DNA from: an uncultured Draconibacterium sp.
Lineage (GTDB): Bacteria > Bacteroidota > Bacteroidia > Bacteroidales > Prolixibacteraceae
Direction of reading: 5' to 3'
Assembly: GCF_963675065.1 (NCBI RefSeq)
Contig: NZ_OY775906.1
Coordinates: 350,001-414,000, forward strand
DNA length: 64,000 nt
The translations under genes and the position numbers were made by a program. A model generated the notes under the pieces. That model had not been told where the DNA came from. It saw only the letters and a list, made by a program, of their open reading frames with translations, and ran no database searches. This document shows positions 60,201 through 64,000 of this stretch, piece by piece (the first letter of the stretch is position 1; each line of letters opens with the position of its first letter).

Positions 60201-60519
60201 TTATTGGTCGGAGAACAACAGAGATATTTATGCTTTGTGGCCCCGCTTATCAGAATCAACAATCAATAATAACAACAAAAGGAATACCTGGTTTATGCGC
60301 GACGGTGCCTTCTTACGATTGAAAACAGCGGAGGTAGGCTACACACTACCTAAGAATTTTGTCGAGAAATGCAGATTCGGGAATGCCCGTATTTACGTAT
60401 CGGGTAGTAACCTGGCAGTATTCTCGGCTTTCAAATTATGGGATCCTGAAATGGGTGGAAACGGTTTAGCTTACCCACTTCAGCGTGTTATAAATCTTGG
60501 AGCAACTATTGATTTTTAA
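57289..60519 (+). CDS. SusC/RagA-family TonB-dependent outer-membrane transporter
   Basis: A 1076-residue outer-membrane protein that imports oligosaccharides. After the signal region (the hydrophobic part of residues 20-40) comes a carboxypeptidase-regulatory-like domain (VKGRIVDQNGDPLPGANVII), then a plug (the SusC hallmark LYGARGANGVILVTTKEGRE), then a 22-stranded barrel ending INLGATIDF with the usual terminal aromatic. The TonB box is not clearly visible. SusD follows 11 bases after its stop. Confidence 0.95.
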   Translation: MKKVRPYCSYVKLQSTCLFVLKAFGILSLVLLIHIDVFAGGNWNKRSGYPIRNLISEKTESLQPETVKGRIVDQNGDPLPGANVIIEGTFGGAISDADGYFTIEAEAGDKLVFSFIGMEKQEVKYTGQQNLEVTLQEKMDELDEVTVVAFGKQKKESVISSISTISPKDLKIPASNLTTAFAGRIAGMISYQTTGEPDMDNAQFFIRGVTTFGTGKKDPLILIDGVEMSTGELSRLTPDDIGSFSIMKDANATALYGARGANGVILVTTKEGREGKAKISFRMERAYSQPTEELDFVNPIDFMKLHNEAIVTRGDINLPYSKKKIDYTERGIDPLRYPQVDWDDMLFKRGTFNQRYNLNISGGGKVANYYIAAKYTNDKGILKNDTRQNYDNNINSDKYSLRSNVNVYLSKSTKITVRLNGDFDTYKGPLVSGSDLYKKVLNASPVYFLPYYEPDEANIYTKNILFGNYDTGNYLNPYAEMVKGYKSKDRSNMYAQFEINQDLDFLTEGLSVRGLFNINRYSLLEIRRQYDPFWYNVAETPDPDDYVLINLNPDEGTDYLNYEPGTRELVGTMYVEAAVNYKKVLKEKNSLSGLMVFTMREKHDGISDNLQLSLPYRNMGLAGRFTYGYDNRYFFEANFGYNGSERFDSGHRWGFFPSAGLGWMVSNESFMLPYKETITKLKLKATYGLVGNDQIGSNSDRFFYMSDIDMNNGDRGYTAGYDFGFSRPGISINRYSDPNITWEISRKTNLGAELNLWNELEIQADFFHEYRSNILQRRTDIPTTMGLEVTPSANIGEAASRGCEFSVDYTKSFSSKLWMILRGNFTYATSEYKVFEEPDYKDTPWRSHVGQSVSQRWGYVAERLFIDDEEVANAPTQFDNYMAGDIKYKDINNDGIIDEKDQVPIGFPTTPEINYGFGVSLGYGNFDFSCFFQGSARSSFWIDPNATAPFVKNGVDGFTTTRAMLQVYADSYWSENNRDIYALWPRLSESTINNNNKRNTWFMRDGAFLRLKTAEVGYTLPKNFVEKCRFGNARIYVSGSNLAVFSAFKLWDPEMGGNGLAYPLQRVINLGATIDF

Positions 60520-60529
60520 AAAGTATCAA

Positions 60530-62464
60530 ATGAAGAATTTAAAAAAATATTTTAAAGCAATAGTCTTAATTATCGGAACTAGTATCGCTTTTACTAATTG
60601 TTCTGATTTTTTGGATGTAGTTCCTGATGGTACTGCAACAATGGAAACAGTTTTCTCGAATAGAGCAAACTCTGAAAAGTTCTTTTATACTTGTTATAAT
60701 GGCTTACCTAATTTTGCCGATGCTGGAAATTATCCAGGAAATATTGGAGGAGATGATTATTGGTGGGATGAAGATATAACCCTGTTTAAAAATTCGAATG
60801 GCGGGTATATTGCCCGAGGTTTTCAAAACAGTTCTTCGCCTTATCAAAACTATTGGGATGGCGAACGTGGCGGTAAAAACCTTTGGACAAGCATTCGTAA
60901 TTGTAACATTTTTATCAATAACATCGATAACGTGCCCGATTTACAGGAATGGGAAAGAAACACCTGGAAAGCAGAAGTAAAAGTATTAAAGGCCTATTAT
61001 CATTTGTTTTTAATGCAACTCTATGGTCCAATTCCAATTGTTGAAGAGAGTCTTGAAGTAAGTGCCGATCCCGATCAGGTAAAAGTATATCGTCAACCGG
61101 TTGACAGTGTTGTTAGCTTTATAACCCGAACAATTGATGATGCAATAGAATATTTGCCATTGCAGGTTAATGATTTAAGTCAGGAAGCAGGGCGGATGAC
61201 AATTCCGATCGCTTTAACCATTAAAGCAAAAGCTTTGGTTTGGGCTGCAAGTCCGCTATTTAACGGATCGTTTAGTTACTATGATGGTTTTGTGGATAGC
61301 AGAGGCATTACCTTAATCGGAGGAGATGGCAGTAGTTCCGATATTCAGGCACGATGGGAAAAAGCAGCTGTTGCCATTAAAAATGCAATTGACACCTGCG
61401 AACTTGCCGGCCATGATTTATTCCGTTTTGATCCGGGATTTCAAAAAATGTCGGATACCACAGCATTAAAGTATACGCTGAGAGGTGTTGCCAGCGAGCG
61501 GGTAAATCTAAATCCTGAAATTATTTGGCCATGTATGAAAAGCAATAACGATTTTCAGAATCGTTGTACTCCAATGTTTTATGATTATGATAATGGAGGA
61601 GGTTCACTTGCAGAAATTTGTGCTACAATGAAAATGGCCGAATTATTCTACACAAGTAATGGTTTGCCCATAGAACAAGATCCGAACTGGAATTATAATG
61701 ACCGTTTTGATACGCGGGAAGATACCGGAAGTTTTCATAAATATTATGTGGAGCAAGAAGGAGTAACCGCTAACCTTAATTATTACCGAGAGCCAAGGTT
61801 TTACGCCAATTTAGGTTTCGACAGAGGTATTTATGAACTGATTAATAACGATGAAGAAAATCCTTTTATCATCCACAACAAAAGTGGCGAGGCACATGGT
61901 TTTATTTACGAAAAGGCGCATATCTCAACCGGGTATTTTGTTAAAAAACAGGTGAGTTACCGTATTCCAACGCAATCGCCATCTCCAAGTCCTTATCGTT
62001 TCTCAATTCCAGTTTATCGTATGGCTGATTTGTATTTGTTGTATGCCGAGGCATTAAACGAATCTCATAGTACGCCAACGGAAGAAGTATATGAAATGGT
62101 TGACAGAATCCGCGCGCGTGCAGGATTAAAAGGTGTTCGTGAAACATGGCAAATGGCCGAGGCTGAATTCCGGAATGATCCGAATACAAAAGAAGGAATG
62201 CGAAAAATTATAAAACGTGAGCGTCTTATTGAGTTGGCTTTTGAAGGACAACGCACTTTCGATTTACGTCGTTGGACAGATGCTATGGATATAATGAACG
62301 AGCCCGTTCGTGGTTGGGACTACCAGGGAACAACTAATGAAGACTATTATCAACGAACTGTCTACCTCACCAGTAGAGGATTCTCTTATCGTAACTACCT
62401 CTGGCCGATTAAGAATAGTACGCTTACAGTAAATAGCAATCTTGTTCAAAATCCGGGATGGTAA
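60530..62464 (+). CDS. SusD/RagB-family nutrient-binding lipoprotein
   Basis: A 644-residue surface lipoprotein. ATG 60530 begins MKNLKKYFKAIVLIIGTSIA with the lipobox in AFTNCSDF. The tetratricopeptide-like SusD fold is seen in KAEVKVLKAYYHLFLMQLYG and RMADLYLLYAEALNE; the C-terminus has RERLIELAFEGQRTFDLRRW. SusD caps the SusC barrel and hands over glycans at the cell surface. Pairing and order are canonical. Confidence 0.95.
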   Translation: MKNLKKYFKAIVLIIGTSIAFTNCSDFLDVVPDGTATMETVFSNRANSEKFFYTCYNGLPNFADAGNYPGNIGGDDYWWDEDITLFKNSNGGYIARGFQNSSSPYQNYWDGERGGKNLWTSIRNCNIFINNIDNVPDLQEWERNTWKAEVKVLKAYYHLFLMQLYGPIPIVEESLEVSADPDQVKVYRQPVDSVVSFITRTIDDAIEYLPLQVNDLSQEAGRMTIPIALTIKAKALVWAASPLFNGSFSYYDGFVDSRGITLIGGDGSSSDIQARWEKAAVAIKNAIDTCELAGHDLFRFDPGFQKMSDTTALKYTLRGVASERVNLNPEIIWPCMKSNNDFQNRCTPMFYDYDNGGGSLAEICATMKMAELFYTSNGLPIEQDPNWNYNDRFDTREDTGSFHKYYVEQEGVTANLNYYREPRFYANLGFDRGIYELINNDEENPFIIHNKSGEAHGFIYEKAHISTGYFVKKQVSYRIPTQSPSPSPYRFSIPVYRMADLYLLYAEALNESHSTPTEEVYEMVDRIRARAGLKGVRETWQMAEAEFRNDPNTKEGMRKIIKRERLIELAFEGQRTFDLRRWTDAMDIMNEPVRGWDYQGTTNEDYYQRTVYLTSRGFSYRNYLWPIKNSTLTVNSNLVQNPGW

Positions 62465-62493
62465 TTCTGTTTATTATTTAAAACAACAAACAA

Positions 62494-63735
62494 ATGAATA
62501 AAGCATATTTTAATAATATAAAGAATGTGGGCATCGCAGTTTTCTTGTTGTGCCTCATTGTAATCGGCACTAACTCGTGCGATGAAGCCTCAGTGGGGCA
62601 GGTTCCTGTAGATGATATCGCGCCATCCGGTCTTTCGAATGTTGTGATAACCCCACAATACGGAGGTGCCCTTGTTTCCTATGATTTACCTAAAGAAGAA
62701 GACATCTCTTACGTTCGTTGCGAATATGTAAATGATGGCAAAGAAAATTCTATTAATTCTTCGGTATACAATTCGAGCCTGAGAATTGAAGGCTTAAGCG
62801 ATACTACAGAGTTGCAAGTGTCGCTGTATGTGGTTGATCACAGCGAGAACATATCAGAATCTTACGAGGCTAGTTTTATACCACTGCCTTCGCCAATGAA
62901 AGCAGTTCTGGAATCGTTTGTAGTAACTCCTACCTATGGTGGAGCCAGAATAACCTGGGAAAACCCGGCAGAAGTTCTTGTGGGAATCTCTTTCCTGGCT
63001 GCAAACGACCAAGGCGACCTGGAATTACAGGATATTTATTACACATCAGCTGCGCACGGAACTAAAAGTTTACACGGTTTTACTACCGATAAACGTTTAT
63101 TCGCTTTAAGCCTGGTCGATAAATATGAGAATAAATCAGATACCGTGAAGGTTGAAATTTCTCCTTTGTTTGAAGCGGAATTCGATAAAGAAATTTTCGC
63201 AGATGGCCATCTGAATGGAGACAATGTATCGACAAGGAGTAACCGTCCTGTTTCAAATTTATGGGACGGAACCACCGATGTAATCTGGCATACCGATCCT
63301 TCGGCAGGTTATTCGGTTCCTCAGTTTTTTACTGTTGATCTCGGTGTCACAGGGAATATTTCCCGGTTAGTTCTGTGGGAACGCTATGATTATGCCTACA
63401 GCCAGCACAACTTAAAAATATTTGATATATACGGAACAGATGAGTTAACACATGAGATAGGTGATGAATATTATGCAGATATAGATCAGTGGAAACAAGA
63501 TTGGAAACTGTTATCAGAATGTGAAGTAGTAAAACCTTCCGGAAGTAGGGTTGGTACAAACACTGAGGAAGACTTGGCTGCTTCCAGAGCTGGTTTCAAC
63601 TTCGATTTTAACGAGGATGCTACAAATATTCGCTATCTGAGGTTCGTCGTTAAAGAAACATGGGCCAAAACAACATCAATGCACGCTGCCGAAATTTCTG
63701 TTTTCGGCGATGCAAGAGGCACTGCTATTGAATAG
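62494..63735 (+). CDS. DUF4959/DUF5126/DUF5000 surface lipoprotein
   Basis: A 413-residue lipoprotein with the lipobox in TNSCDEAS. Three domains follow: DUF4959 (GLSNVVITPQYGGALVSYDL), DUF5126 (FVVTPTYGGARITWENPAEV) and a C-terminal DUF5000 that resembles an F5/8-type-C sugar-binding sandwich (NLWDGTTDVIWHTDPSAGYS, then FFTVDLGVTGNISRLVLWER). Such proteins are common after SusD in Bacteroidetes loci and are thought to help bind the glycan at the surface. Confidence 0.9.
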   Translation: MNKAYFNNIKNVGIAVFLLCLIVIGTNSCDEASVGQVPVDDIAPSGLSNVVITPQYGGALVSYDLPKEEDISYVRCEYVNDGKENSINSSVYNSSLRIEGLSDTTELQVSLYVVDHSENISESYEASFIPLPSPMKAVLESFVVTPTYGGARITWENPAEVLVGISFLAANDQGDLELQDIYYTSAAHGTKSLHGFTTDKRLFALSLVDKYENKSDTVKVEISPLFEAEFDKEIFADGHLNGDNVSTRSNRPVSNLWDGTTDVIWHTDPSAGYSVPQFFTVDLGVTGNISRLVLWERYDYAYSQHNLKIFDIYGTDELTHEIGDEYYADIDQWKQDWKLLSECEVVKPSGSRVGTNTEEDLAASRAGFNFDFNEDATNIRYLRFVVKETWAKTTSMHAAEISVFGDARGTAIE

Positions 63736-63756
63736 TCACAATCTAAAAGTTATAAA

Positions 63757-64000
63757 ATGAAAAATATAAAATTGAAATATTTATATAGAAATAAAGGATA
63801 TTCTCTGACAGCAGTTATAATTATTTTGTCCTTGTTTATTTTTTCTTGCGAGGACCAGAATTATTTGCACGAAAAATACCTGGAAGAAGGCGAAACGATA
63901 TACATAGGTAAAGTGGATTCAATGATCGCTTTTCCGGGTAATTATCGAATTAAGTTCAAATGGCTTGTAAGTAAAGATCCCCGGACAACTACAACAGTAA
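63757..64000 (+). CDS. N-terminus of a DUF4998-like lipoprotein, cut by the window edge
   Basis: The ATG at 63757 opens a frame of 81 codons to the window end with no stop. A basic start and a hydrophobic core (AVIIILSLFIFSCEDQ) give a lipobox cysteine. The mature start YLEEGETIYIGKVDSM and the later GNYRIKFKWLVSKDP look like DUF4998 lipoproteins, which commonly follow DUF4959 proteins. It extends the operon beyond the window. Confidence 0.75.
   Translation, partial: MKNIKLKYLYRNKGYSLTAVIIILSLFIFSCEDQNYLHEKYLEEGETIYIGKVDSMIAFPGNYRIKFKWLVSKDPRTTTTV

Overview
The window looks like a Bacteroidetes (Bacteroidota) chromosome, probably of the Marinilabiliales/Prolixibacteraceae kind. The evidence is a SusC/SusD polysaccharide utilisation locus with a hybrid two-component regulator, Bacteroidetes-restricted families (DUF2723, DUF3098, DUF4159, DUF4199, DUF4959/DUF5000) and TTTG-N19-TACTTTTG promoters in front of RNA genes. 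The rank below phylum is inferred from gene content only.

Left part, 1 to about 23.1 kb: an accessory region that reads as an integrated conjugative or mobilisable element. It carries a MobF relaxase-helicase (4023-6740, minus), a type IV coupling protein (15234-16682), a membrane protein and a coiled-coil protein beside it, an excisionase-like HTH protein and a RadC-like JAB protein. A DUF3768 protein and a small companion gene belong, from memory, to families commoner in Alphaproteobacteria. Cargo includes a possible defence pair at the left edge (large helical protein plus HEPN-like protein), a methyltransferase, an NMT1/SsuA-type ABC transporter with an unknown 448-residue membrane protein, a frameshifted DUF4760-like gene, a pyroglutamyl-peptidase-like protein, a FISUMP-domain pseudogene, lipoproteins and a small outer-membrane barrel, an alpha/beta hydrolase and a PAS-LuxR regulator. 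The region stops at the 3' end of tRNA-Pro(TGG), a plausible attachment site. No integrase and no type IV secretion channel genes are in the window.

The least explained signal is in the 780-base gap 20607-21385. Three hairpin sequences there share the blocks GTAGGA, TTGGCGA and CAATGT in the same order and at nearly the same spacing. One lies on the minus strand and two on the plus strand. They look like a repeated small structured RNA.

Middle part, 23.2-49.5 kb: ordinary chromosome. It holds tRNA-Pro and tRNA-Ser, folE, a PQQ-propeller lipoprotein, a secreted DUF3795 protein, dus, trhO, a TlpA-like thioredoxin, purC, phoH, a tiny PspC protein, a DUF2723 protein, an ECF sigma operon, mazG, a flavoprotein and a DUF4159 protein. 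A heterodimeric ABC exporter with one degenerate ATP site, a MacB-type ABC system, a GT2 transferase and a DUF4199 protein follow. After these come SRP RNA and a tandemly duplicated tRNA-Thr/tRNA-Tyr pair, with a tRNA-Tyr 3'-end scar and a probable transposase remnant.

Right part, 49.5-64 kb: a polysaccharide utilisation locus. The hybrid two-component regulator (minus) is divergent from a plus-strand operon: Tat-signal Gfo/Idh/MocA oxidoreductase, GH92 alpha-mannosidase, SusC, SusD, a DUF4959/DUF5000 lipoprotein and a lipoprotein cut by the window edge. The GH92 enzyme suggests alpha-mannoside or N-glycan substrates. A 15-base direct repeat with 21-base period just upstream of a TACTTTTG box lacking the -33 TTTG is a good candidate operator for the regulator.
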